Assembly (NCBI RefSeq): GCF_048268305.1 | Contig: NZ_JBLWVT010000002.1 | Coordinates: 1 to 64,000, forward strand | Direction: 5' to 3' | Origin: Pseudodonghicola sp048268305 | GTDB lineage: Bacteria; Pseudomonadota; Alphaproteobacteria; Rhodobacterales; Rhodobacteraceae | DNA: 64,000 nt | In this document: piece after piece, positions 34,396-42,437 of the stretch | Position numbering within the stretch: position 1 is the stretch's first letter | Layout: each line of letters begins with the position of its first letter | Notes under the pieces: model-generated | Databases searched by the model: none | What the model saw: the letters and a program-made list of their open reading frames with translations, nothing else | What the model was told of the DNA's origin: nothing | Program-made: the position numbers and the translations under genes

Positions 34396-34446
34396 CATAG
34401 CCGCTTGGTTATGGATTTTGGGGTCCACGGCCATTGTTCCATAGCC
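34396..34446. promoter_or_regulatory. Candidate LysR operator (CATAGCC/GGTTATGG repeats)
   Basis: Between the divergent LysR and amidase genes, CATAGCC (34396-34402) and GGTTATG (34407-34413) form an inverted repeat, and GGTTATGG pairs again with CCATAGCC (34439-34446) 24 bases further on. Alternating half-sites next to a LysR start codon are characteristic of a LysR recognition and activation region, here pointing to control of the amidase. Confidence 0.5.
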
Positions 34447-34526
34447 TTTGATCACTTCCAATAGGGGGCATGGCCCTGCCGATGGCGCGGCCGCCGATCT
34501 GTTGGTCCCGCATCCCGGAGGTATTG

Positions 34527-35927
34527 ATGAGCGAACTTCACTGGCAACCGGCCTGGCGGCTGAGAGAGCGGATCATCGCGGGCGAGATCACCGCCGAAGA
34601 GGTGACGCGGCATCTGCTCGACCGGATCGGGCGGCTTGATGGGAACTTGCACGCCTTTCTCACCCTGGCCGGCGATCAGGCCATCGACGAGGCGCGGGCG
34701 GTCGATCGCGCCCTGGCGGCGGGGCAGGTGCCGGGTCCTCTGGCCGGGGTGCCGGTGACGATCAAGGATCAGTTCTTTACCCGCGGGTTGCGCACCACCG
34801 GCGGATCGCTGACGTTGAAGGATCACATTCCCGATCACGACAGCATCTATGCCGAACGGATCCGGGCCAGCGGCGGCATCATCCTGGGCAAGACCAATAC
34901 GCCGGAATTCGGCATGTATTGGCGCACCGTCGGCCATCTGGGCGAGGAATGCCGCAACCCCTGGGACAGCCGCCGCACCTCGGGCGGGTCGAGCGGCGGC
35001 GCCGCGGCGGCGCTGGCGGCGGGGTTCGGGCCGCTCGCCATCGGCAGCGATGCGGGCGGCTCGATCCGGTTGCCCTCGGCGCAATGCGGCACCTTCGGGT
35101 TGCTGCCCAGCCTCGGCCGGGTGCCGCGCCATGGCGGCTTTGGCTCGACGCTGTTCTTCTCGGCCATCGGGCCGATGGCGCGCGACGTGCGCGATGCGGC
35201 GACGCTGTTGCAGGTGATCGCGGCGCCGATGCGGGGCGATCCCTTCTGCCGCACCGATCCGGCGCCCGACTATCTGGCCGGGCTGGAGCAGGGGATCGCG
35301 GGCCTGCGGGTCGCCTGGTGGGACAATCGCGCCGCCGCCGATTTCGCCGACCCCGAGGTGTTGCGGGTGGTGCGCGCCGCTGCCGAGCGGGTCACGGATT
35401 TCGGTGCGATCCTGCAAGAGGCGCCGGTGGTCCTGGAAACCGACGGGATCGACGAGGCCTGGAAAGTGCTGGATTTCGTCGACCGTCAGGCCAATCTGGG
35501 CGAGGCGCTGATGCAGGATGCCGAGCGGGCGGCAGAGCTGACGCCCTATGCGCGCACCCGTTTCGAATGGGCGGCGGGGGTGAGCGGGGTGGACTATTCC
35601 CGGGCGCTGCTGCGCCGGGCGCAGTTCATCCGCCATATGGACGAGCTTTTCGCGGAAACCGATCTGATCCTGGCGCCCAGCATCGGCATCACCTCGCCGG
35701 TGATCGACCCGAACGATCTGACCCTGCGGATCCCCGCGCTGGTGTCCTATACGCTGCCGGTGAATGTCGCGGGCTATTGCGCCGCGAGCCTGCCTTGCGG
35801 CTTTGTCGGCGGTCTTCCGGTCGGCCTTCAGATCATCGGCCGCCCGAATGAAGAGGCGCTGGTCCTGCGGGCCAGCCGCCAGTTCGAAAAGGCGCTGAAT
35901 TGGGCGGCGCGGCATCCCCAGCTTTGA
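34527..35927 (+). CDS. Amidase (amidase signature family)
   Basis: 466 aa. The Ser-cisSer-Lys triad is complete: Lys in VPVTIKDQF (about residue 79), cis-Ser in SGGSSGGAAAAL (about 155) and the nucleophile Ser in GSDAGGSIRLPS (about 177). Start chosen at ATG 34527 behind CGGAGG; an ATG at 34470 would add 19 unlike residues. Family members hydrolyse amides, including malonamide and aryl amides. Context (divergent LysR, upstream aminotransferase) suggests amine/amide catabolism. No secretion signal. Confidence 0.92.
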   Translation: MSELHWQPAWRLRERIIAGEITAEEVTRHLLDRIGRLDGNLHAFLTLAGDQAIDEARAVDRALAAGQVPGPLAGVPVTIKDQFFTRGLRTTGGSLTLKDHIPDHDSIYAERIRASGGIILGKTNTPEFGMYWRTVGHLGEECRNPWDSRRTSGGSSGGAAAALAAGFGPLAIGSDAGGSIRLPSAQCGTFGLLPSLGRVPRHGGFGSTLFFSAIGPMARDVRDAATLLQVIAAPMRGDPFCRTDPAPDYLAGLEQGIAGLRVAWWDNRAAADFADPEVLRVVRAAAERVTDFGAILQEAPVVLETDGIDEAWKVLDFVDRQANLGEALMQDAERAAELTPYARTRFEWAAGVSGVDYSRALLRRAQFIRHMDELFAETDLILAPSIGITSPVIDPNDLTLRIPALVSYTLPVNVAGYCAASLPCGFVGGLPVGLQIIGRPNEEALVLRASRQFEKALNWAARHPQL

Positions 35928-35937
35928 CGCATGGTGC

Positions 35938-35967
35938 TGCGGCAGGCGGCGTTTCCCGCCTGCCGCA
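35938..35967. terminator. Bidirectional terminator hairpin
   Basis: A perfect 12-bp inverted repeat TGCGGCAGGCGG/CCGCCTGCCGCA with a 6-base loop lies between the convergent amidase (ends 35927) and TRAP binding-protein (ends 35977) genes. Its symmetry and position fit transcription termination for both. Confidence 0.75.
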
Positions 35968-35976
35968 ACGGATCGC

Positions 35977-37050
35977 TCAGCGATAGGGATAGCCGGCCTT
36001 TTCCATCACGGCGGCGTATTTCTTGAAGGCCTCGACCACGCGCTTCGGGCGGTCGCCCTGCGCCGCGACCTCGTCCCAGAAGCCTTCGGCGTCCTTGACC
36101 ACGGTGGCCCATTCCGCCGGCGGGATCGAGGTCAGCTCCATCTTGTCGCCCTCGACGCGCAGCTTGGCCTCGCCGCCCCAGTACCAGACATCGCGATAGT
36201 AATGCGATTGGTCGATGGTGATCTTGAACAGTTCCTGCAGGTGCGGCGGCACCTTCTCCCAGCTCTTGGTATTGGCGAAATAGGAGCCGAACCAGGCGCC
36301 GGTGATCGAGTTGGTCAGCGCATAGTTGCAGATATCGGCCCAGCCGACCTCATAGGCTTCGGTAAACCCGCACCAGGCCACACCGTCAAGCTCTCCGGTC
36401 TGCAGCGCCACCTCGACGTCATCCCACGGGATGGTGACCGGGATCAGACCATAGCGCGACAGGAACTTGCCGGCGGTCGGCACGCCGAAGACGCGCTTGC
36501 CCTTCATGTCGGCCAGGCTGCGGATCGGATCCTTGGTGAAGATGTGCAGCGGATCCCAGGCGCCAGTCGACAGCCAGGTCACATTGTCGACCTCGTCATA
36601 GGCTTCCTGCCAGATCTCCTGCAGGCCGTAGTATTTGAACAGCGCCGGCACATCGAGCGAATAGCGGGTGGCAAAGGGGAAATAGCCGCCGAAGACCGCG
36701 ATATCGACCGGCGCGTTCATCGAGGCCTCATCCGACTGAACCGCGTCGATCACCCCCGATTGCAGCGCCCGGAACAGCTCGCCCGTCGGTACGAGCTGGT
36801 CGGCGTAATAGAGTTCGATCTCCATCTCGCCGTTGGCGGCGGTGTTGAAGGCCTCGATCTGCGGCTTGATCACATGGGCGCCGAGCGGCGCACCGGAATA
36901 GGTCTGCAGCCGCCACTTGATCGGGCTGGTCTGCGCCACCACCGCCGGTGCGGCCAGGGTCGAGGCCGCGCCGATGGCGGAACCGGCAAGGAATTTCCGG
37001 CGCGATGTCAGGATTTTCTCTGACGGCGATTTCTTGGAACTATCAGTCAT
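35977..37050 (-). CDS. TRAP transporter substrate-binding protein (DctP family), Tat-exported
   Basis: 357 aa. The N-terminus has SRRKFLAGS followed by a hydrophobic stretch and AVVAQ, a twin-arginine signal, as in the mannitol/chloroaromatic or keto-acid (TakP) branch. Body motifs include LKGKRVFGVPTAGKFLSRYG-like residues near 170, where the conserved Arg that holds a carboxylate lies in family members (the exact alignment is approximate). ATG 37050 is favoured over GTG 37062. Last gene of a DeoR-DctQ-DctM-DctP operon; the ligand is probably an organic or sugar acid or a polyol derivative. Confidence 0.91.
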   Translation of the reverse strand: MTDSSKKSPSEKILTSRRKFLAGSAIGAASTLAAPAVVAQTSPIKWRLQTYSGAPLGAHVIKPQIEAFNTAANGEMEIELYYADQLVPTGELFRALQSGVIDAVQSDEASMNAPVDIAVFGGYFPFATRYSLDVPALFKYYGLQEIWQEAYDEVDNVTWLSTGAWDPLHIFTKDPIRSLADMKGKRVFGVPTAGKFLSRYGLIPVTIPWDDVEVALQTGELDGVAWCGFTEAYEVGWADICNYALTNSITGAWFGSYFANTKSWEKVPPHLQELFKITIDQSHYYRDVWYWGGEAKLRVEGDKMELTSIPPAEWATVVKDAEGFWDEVAAQGDRPKRVVEAFKKYAAVMEKAGYPYR

Positions 37051-37091
37051 GAAAGACCTCACTGTCGGATGGTTATGATTGGTCGAGGTGA

Positions 37092-38432
37092 TCAGTTCCG
37101 CACAGTCTCGGGCAGCCAGAGGGCGATCTGCGGGAACAGCATTACCAGCGCGATGGTCAGCGTCATCATGGCGACGAAGGGCCAGATCGACCGGTAGATG
37201 TCGGGAAGGGTGATTTCCTTGGGCGCCATGGCGCGCATCAGGAAGAGGTTATAGCCGAAGGGCGGGGTGATATAGGCGATCTGGCAGGTCATGGTATAGA
37301 GCACCCCGAACCAGATCAGCTGGGTGCTGCCGCTGCCGAAGCCCAGATCCAGCGTCTTGACCAGCGGCACGTAAAGCGGCGCCACGATCACCAGCATGGC
37401 GGTGTCGTCCAGGAACATCCCCATCACGATGAACGAGAGCTGCATCATGATGATCACCTGCCAGGGGCCAAGCTCCCAGCGGTTCAGGAACAGGTTCTCG
37501 ATTGCGCGCACCGCGCCGATGCCGTCGAAGACCGCCCCGAAGGCCAGCGCCGCCAGGATCAGCCAGAGGAACATGGAGGAAACCCCGAGCGTCTTGCGCG
37601 CGGTCTCGTTCATCAGCTTCCAGGTGAACCGCCGCTTGGCGATCGCCGCCAGCGTCGCCGCTGTCGCCCCCACGGCCGAGCTTTCGACCAGGCTGGTATA
37701 GCCCATGATGAACAGCCCGGTCATCGCGAAGAAGATCAGGAAGGGGATGATGCCGGCGCGCAGAAGCTTCAGCTTCTCGGACAACGGCATGTTCATCTCC
37801 TCGTCCGACACCACCGGGGCGAGCGAGGGGTTCAACTTGGCGCGGATCAGCACATAGAGGATGAACATGCCCGCCATCAGCAGCCCGGGGACCACCCCGG
37901 CGAGCCAGAGCTGCGACACCGGCTGGCGCGCGATCATGCCGTAAAGCACCATCACCACCGAGGGGGGCACCAAGATGCCCAGCGACGATCCGCCCTGCAC
38001 CACGCCGGTGATCAGCGCCTTATCATAGCCACGCCGCAGCATCTCGGGCAGGGCGATGGTGGCACCGATCGCCATGCCGGCGACCGACAGCCCGTTCATC
38101 GCCGAGATGATCACCATCAGAAAGATCGTCCCGATGGCAAGCCCGCCGCCGACCCGGCCGAACCAGACATGCAGCATCTTGTAGAGATCTTCGGCGATCC
38201 CGGCCTCGGACAGCACATAGCCCATGTAGATGAACAGGGGCAGCGTCAGCATCGGGAACCAGTTGAACAGCTTGAAGGCCGCCGAGAAGGGGATCTCGAT
38301 CCCACCGGTGCCATAGAGCAGCAGCACCATGGCCGAGCCGACGAAACCGATGGCGCCGAACACGCGCTGGCCGGTCAGAAGCAGCACCATCATGGTGCCG
38401 AACATGGTGAGCGCGATCAGTTCCGGGCTCAT
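37092..38432 (-). CDS. TRAP transporter large permease (DctM)
   Basis: 446 aa, about twelve hydrophobic segments. Starts MSPELIALTMFGTMMVLLL at ATG 38432, overlapping the small permease stop. Conserved regions include GGSSLGILVPPSVVMVLYG (about residues 150-168) and the C-terminal PPFGYNLFLMRAMAP segment (about 383-398). It drives ion-coupled uptake of the ligand delivered by the DctP protein. An upstream start at 38552 lies inside the DctQ gene and is rejected. Confidence 0.93.
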   Translation of the reverse strand: MSPELIALTMFGTMMVLLLTGQRVFGAIGFVGSAMVLLLYGTGGIEIPFSAAFKLFNWFPMLTLPLFIYMGYVLSEAGIAEDLYKMLHVWFGRVGGGLAIGTIFLMVIISAMNGLSVAGMAIGATIALPEMLRRGYDKALITGVVQGGSSLGILVPPSVVMVLYGMIARQPVSQLWLAGVVPGLLMAGMFILYVLIRAKLNPSLAPVVSDEEMNMPLSEKLKLLRAGIIPFLIFFAMTGLFIMGYTSLVESSAVGATAATLAAIAKRRFTWKLMNETARKTLGVSSMFLWLILAALAFGAVFDGIGAVRAIENLFLNRWELGPWQVIIMMQLSFIVMGMFLDDTAMLVIVAPLYVPLVKTLDLGFGSGSTQLIWFGVLYTMTCQIAYITPPFGYNLFLMRAMAPKEITLPDIYRSIWPFVAMMTLTIALVMLFPQIALWLPETVRN

Positions 38433-38941
38433 TCCAGGGCCTCCCCGCGCAGCACGGCGGCGTGTTTGAAGAATTCCGAAATGGTTTGCAGGATCATCAG
38501 CACGATGCAGGCGACCATCAGCGACTTGATCGGGATCATCGAGGGGTTCCACATCGAGAACCGCCGCTCATGGGTCTGGATCGCGTATTCGAGCGAGGAG
38601 ACCGAGCCGATCAGCAGCACCACCAGATAGAACAGAAGGCAAGCCGAGGTGATCATGTCGAGCCGGTGCTTGCCGCGCTCCGACAGCTTCTCGAACAGCA
38701 GATCCATGCGCACATGGTCGCCGTCCTTCATCGTCTTGGCGCCGCCCATGAAATAATAGGCCGCCAGGGTGAACTGGGCCGCCTCGATGCACCAGTGCAG
38801 CGGGATGTCGATGACATTGCGCGTCACCGCATCCAGCAGCAGGATCCCCACCATCAGGAAGATCAGATACATGGCGACCACCCCGACATAGTCGGATATC
38901 CGGTCGATGATACGCACATAGGCCTGGATCGCTTTCGGCAT
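38429..38941 (-). CDS. TRAP transporter small permease (DctQ)
   Basis: 170 aa with four hydrophobic helices: about residues 15-35, 50-70, 92-112 and 135-155. Starts MPKAIQAYVRIIDRISDYVG at ATG 38941; the frame upstream to 39070 runs into the DeoR gene and is rejected. ATGA overlap with dctM. The DctQ-DctM pair is the membrane part of the transporter. Confidence 0.9.
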   Translation of the reverse strand: MPKAIQAYVRIIDRISDYVGVVAMYLIFLMVGILLLDAVTRNVIDIPLHWCIEAAQFTLAAYYFMGGAKTMKDGDHVRMDLLFEKLSERGKHRLDMITSACLLFYLVVLLIGSVSSLEYAIQTHERRFSMWNPSMIPIKSLMVACIVLMILQTISEFFKHAAVLRGEALE

Positions 38942-38969
38942 CCTGTCCTTCGCCTTTCGTTTATGTCCC

Positions 38970-39743
38970 TCAGGGCATCGCGACGCCCGCCGCGCCCAGG
39001 GCGCGGACAAGCTCCGGATCCGGTTGCTTTGCCCCCAGCAGCGTTTGAAACTCGTCCAGCCGGCAAACATGAAACGCGGCGCGCCGGCCGATTTTTGACG
39101 GGGCGGTCAAAAAAGTGACGGCCCGCGAATATCTGATCATGTTGCGGGCGATTTCGGCCTCGTCGGGGTCGGCGTCGGTCACCCCGGCTTGCGGGTCGAT
39201 CCCGGCCAGCGTCAGGATCGCGTGATCGGCGCGAAAGCGGCCGATCTGTTCGATCACCATCGGCCCCACCGTCTGGCTATTGCCGCGGGTGAAGGCACCG
39301 CCCAGCAGGAACACCCGGGTCTTGCCGCCCTGCGACAGGCTTTCGGCATTGGCCAGCGAATTGGTGATCACCGTCAGCCCGTCGATCTCGCGCAGCACCG
39401 GGCAGGCCAGCAGCGTCGTCGATCCGGTGTCGAGAAAGATCGTCTCGCCCGGTTGGACGAGCAGGGGCAGCTTGGCGGCGATCGCCTCCTTGGCCTCGCG
39501 CTCCTCTTCCATCCGCGCCTCGAAGGAGGCCTCGACATGCAGCCTTTGCCGCTCCGACAGCGACCGGGCGCCGCCATGGACCTTGCGCAGCCGCCCCTCG
39601 TCTTCAAGCCGGGTCAGGTCGCGACGCACGGTTTCGACCGAGACGTCGAAGCGTTCGGACAGGGCATCGACGCTCAATTCTCCCGCCTGAGCGACGAGAG
39701 AGACAATCTCTTCCCTGCGATCCTTGCTTTTCAAAACCGACAT
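38970..39743 (-). CDS. DeoR-family transcriptional regulator (GlpR-like)
   Basis: 257 aa. The DeoR helix-turn-helix (KDRREEIVSLVAQAGELSVD, RFDVSVETVRRDLTRLEDEG, about residues 7-50) is followed by a sugar-phosphate-sensing domain with FLDTGSTTLLACPVL near 103 (phosphate-binding loop). Start ATG 39743 is immediately upstream of KSKDRR; the 39797 alternative adds an unlike N-terminus. First gene of the TRAP operon and divergent from the FAD oxidoreductase/kinase operon, so it most likely represses both until a phosphorylated polyol accumulates. Confidence 0.9.
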   Translation of the reverse strand: MSVLKSKDRREEIVSLVAQAGELSVDALSERFDVSVETVRRDLTRLEDEGRLRKVHGGARSLSERQRLHVEASFEARMEEEREAKEAIAAKLPLLVQPGETIFLDTGSTTLLACPVLREIDGLTVITNSLANAESLSQGGKTRVFLLGGAFTRGNSQTVGPMVIEQIGRFRADHAILTLAGIDPQAGVTDADPDEAEIARNMIRYSRAVTFLTAPSKIGRRAAFHVCRLDEFQTLLGAKQPDPELVRALGAAGVAMP

Positions 39744-39755
39744 CCGGGTCTCCTG

Positions 39756-39851
39756 TTCGGGTCTATTCGCCCAATGATCGGGCATCAGGTCAAACATAAT
39801 GTGACCGTTCGGGCAATATTTTTCGCAATAGTTGACTGATCGGGCAAAATT
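39756..39851. promoter_or_regulatory. Four phased (A/T)TCGGG direct repeats: candidate DeoR operator
   Basis: The divergent promoter region contains TTCGGGTCTA (from 39756), ATCGGGCATC (39777), TTCGGGCAATATT (39808) and ATCGGGCAAAATT (39839). Start-to-start spacings are 21, 31 and 31 bases, i.e. 2, 3 and 3 turns of DNA, placing all copies on one face. The last two copies are AT-rich on their 3' side and sit within 90 bases of the FAD oxidoreductase start. Binding by the adjacent DeoR protein is inferred. Confidence 0.6.
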
Positions 39852-39896
39852 TGATCAGGGAACAGGCAGAGCTGTTCGCAATGGAAGGCAGAGCCC

Positions 39897-41255
39897 ATGC
39901 AGACCCCCTATGACATCGCGGTGATCGGCGCCGGGGTGATCGGTTGCGCCATCGCGCGGCGGCTCACGCTCGACGGCGCGCGCGTCGTGGTGCTGGAAAA
40001 GGCGCCCGACATTCTGGACGGGGCGTCCAAGGCCAATTCGGCGATTTTGCACACCGGTTTTGATGCGCCCGAAGGATCGCTGGAATTGCGTTGCGTGCAG
40101 GAGGGCTATCGCGAATACGAAGCGATCCGCAGCCAGTTGAACCTGCCGCTCGACCGCTGCGGCGCGCTGGTGCTGGCCTGGAGCGAGGAGCAGGAGGCGC
40201 GGCTGCCGGCGCTGATCGCCCAAGCCCATGCCAATGGCGTCGATGATGTCGCGCCGCTGTCGCGGGCCGAGACGCTGGCGCTGGAGCCGAACCTGGCCCC
40301 CAGCCTGCGCGCCGCCTTCCGGGTGCCGCGCGAAAGCCTGATCGACCCATGGTCGGCGCCGCATGCCTATCTGTTGCAGGCGCTGCTGAACGGGGCTGAG
40401 CTGCGGCGCGATTGCGCTGTCACCGGCGGGGGCTTCGACGGGCAGCTCTGGCGGCTGGAGACCGCACAGGGGGCGATCAATGCCCGCTATGTCATCAATG
40501 CCGCCGGCCTCTATGGCGACCGGATCGACGCGCTGTTGCTGGGGTCGACCGCCTTCACCATCCGCCCGCGCAAGGGGCAGTTCGTGGTCTATGACAAATC
40601 CGCCGCCCGGCTGGCCCGCCATATCCTGCTGCCGGTGCCGACCGACAAGACCAAGGGCATCGTGGTCTGCCGCACCATCTGGGGCAACCTGCTGGTCGGC
40701 CCCACCGCCGAGGATCAGGATGATCGCACCACCGCCGATCTCGACACGCCGACGCTGGAGATGCTGAAGCAGAAGGGGGCCGAGATTCTGCCGGCCCTGG
40801 CGGGGGAGGAGGTGACGACGATCTATGCCGGTCTGCGTCCCGCCTGCGAATACAAGGATTATCAGATCAAGGCGCATGAGGGCCGCAACATGGTGACGGT
40901 GGGGGCGATCCGGTCGACCGGGCTCAGCTCCTCGCTCGGGACGGCGGCGCATGTGGCGCGGCTGGTGGCCGGGCTGGGGTTCGGCGCGACGCCGCTGGAG
41001 ACGCCGGAGGTGCCCCATATGGCGATGCTCGCCGAGGAGGAGGCGCGCGACTGGCAATGCTCCGGCAATGGCGGCATGCTCTGCCATTGCGAACGCGTCA
41101 CCCTGCGCGAGGCCGAAGCCGCGCTGACAGGTCCGCTCGCCCCCAACAGCTTCGCCGGGTTCAAACGCCGCACCCGCGCCACCATGGGCCGCTGCCAGGG
41201 CTTTTATTGCGGTCAGGCGGTGCAGGATCTGCTGAACGGGAGGGCCAAGGCATGA
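39897..41255 (+). CDS. FAD-dependent oxidoreductase with C-terminal BFD-like [2Fe-2S] domain (GlpA-like)
   Basis: 452 aa. FAD site DIAVIGAGVIGCAIARRLTL (about residues 6-25) and the DGASKANSAILHTGFDA segment typical of glycerol-3-phosphate/2-hydroxyglutarate oxidase-like proteins. The C-terminal domain has CHC at about 396-398 and RCQGFYC ending at 438, four cysteines suited to a [2Fe-2S] cluster. Proteins of this type pair with the next gene product (a second FAD oxidoreductase) and an FGGY kinase. They are expected to oxidise a polyol phosphate made by that kinase, passing electrons to the iron-sulfur cluster. Confidence 0.87.
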   Translation: MQTPYDIAVIGAGVIGCAIARRLTLDGARVVVLEKAPDILDGASKANSAILHTGFDAPEGSLELRCVQEGYREYEAIRSQLNLPLDRCGALVLAWSEEQEARLPALIAQAHANGVDDVAPLSRAETLALEPNLAPSLRAAFRVPRESLIDPWSAPHAYLLQALLNGAELRRDCAVTGGGFDGQLWRLETAQGAINARYVINAAGLYGDRIDALLLGSTAFTIRPRKGQFVVYDKSAARLARHILLPVPTDKTKGIVVCRTIWGNLLVGPTAEDQDDRTTADLDTPTLEMLKQKGAEILPALAGEEVTTIYAGLRPACEYKDYQIKAHEGRNMVTVGAIRSTGLSSSLGTAAHVARLVAGLGFGATPLETPEVPHMAMLAEEEARDWQCSGNGGMLCHCERVTLREAEAALTGPLAPNSFAGFKRRTRATMGRCQGFYCGQAVQDLLNGRAKA

Positions 41256-42427
41256 GTGCATTGCCCGATATCTGCGACGTGCTGATCGTCGGTGCCGGCC
41301 CGGCGGGCCTGTCGGCGGCGAAGGAGCTGAAGCTGCGGGGCGTCGCTTCGGTCCAGGTGATCGAGCGCGAGGCCGAAGCGGGCGGCATTCCGCGCCATTG
41401 CCTGCATTCGCCCTATGGCATGCGCGAATGGGGCCGGGTGATGTCCGGCCCCGCCTATGCCCGCCGCCTGGTGGCCGAGGCCAAGGCCGCCGGGGCCGAT
41501 ATCCACACTGCCACCACGGTCACCGCCCTGTTGCCCGGCGGCGTGGTCGAACTGTCGACGGCCGAGGGGCTGCGCAGGATCGCCGCTCGGGCGGTTCTCT
41601 TGGCCATGGGCGCGCGGGAAACCCCGCGGGCGGCGCGGCTGATCGGCGGCACCAAGCCCGGCGGGGTGATGAATACCGCCACGCTGCAGGAATTCGCCGC
41701 CTTTTCTCATCACCGCCCGTTCCGGCGCCCGGTGGTGCTGGGGAGCGAGCTGGTCTCCTTCTCGGCCCTTCTGACCTGCCGCAGTCTGGGGATCAGGCCG
41801 GTGGCGTTGATCGAACCCGGGGCGCGGATCACCGCCCGGGCGCCGATGGCGGCGCTGCCGCCACTGCTGGGCGTGCCGCTCTGGCGCAACACGCAGGTAC
41901 TGGCGATCCACGGGCAATCGCAGGTCAGCGGCATCACGGTGGAAAGCGGCGGCAAGACGCGTGAGGTCGCTTGCGACGGGGTGATCGTCACCGGCGGCTT
42001 TCGGCCGGAAAACGCGCTCTTGCGCGCCGCAGGTCTGGCGGTGGACCCCGGCAGCCTCGGCCCCGAGATCGACCAGTTCGGTCGCCTCTCCGATCCCAGC
42101 TATTTCGCCGCCGGCAACCTGCTGCGCGGGATCGAGACCGCCGGCTGGTGTGGTCGTGAAGGGCGCCGGGTGGCGCGGGCCATCGCGCAGGCGCTGGCGG
42201 GGCAATTGCCCGACCCGGCATTGGCGCGGTCGATTGCGCCGGGTGCTGGCCCGCTGGCCTTCGCCCTGCCGCAACGGCTGGTGCCCGGTGGGCCGGCTCC
42301 GGCCTTCGACCGGCTGCAGGCGCGGCTGAGTGTGCCATATCGCGGGCAGGTTTCGCTGGGGGGCGAAACCGCCCATATCGCCTCGCGTCCGGAACGGCGT
42401 ATCCTGCTGAAACTGCCCGAGACCTGA
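41252..42427 (+). CDS. NAD(P)/FAD-dependent oxidoreductase (partner of GlpA-like protein)
   Basis: 391 aa. Two dinucleotide folds: FAD at VLIVGAGPAGLSAAKELKLR (about residues 10-29) and a second motif in the middle (VVLGSELVSFSALL, about 163). A late TGGFRPENALL stretch (about 247) is the usual FAD-contact segment. Start at ATG 41252 overlaps the upstream stop. In bacterial operons with a GlpA-like protein and a glycerol-kinase relative, this subunit moves electrons between NAD(P) and the partner; here no DUF1667-type small subunit is seen next to it. Confidence 0.85.
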   Translation: MSALPDICDVLIVGAGPAGLSAAKELKLRGVASVQVIEREAEAGGIPRHCLHSPYGMREWGRVMSGPAYARRLVAEAKAAGADIHTATTVTALLPGGVVELSTAEGLRRIAARAVLLAMGARETPRAARLIGGTKPGGVMNTATLQEFAAFSHHRPFRRPVVLGSELVSFSALLTCRSLGIRPVALIEPGARITARAPMAALPPLLGVPLWRNTQVLAIHGQSQVSGITVESGGKTREVACDGVIVTGGFRPENALLRAAGLAVDPGSLGPEIDQFGRLSDPSYFAAGNLLRGIETAGWCGREGRRVARAIAQALAGQLPDPALARSIAPGAGPLAFALPQRLVPGGPAPAFDRLQARLSVPYRGQVSLGGETAHIASRPERRILLKLPET

Positions 42428-42437
42428 GCCCCCGCTG

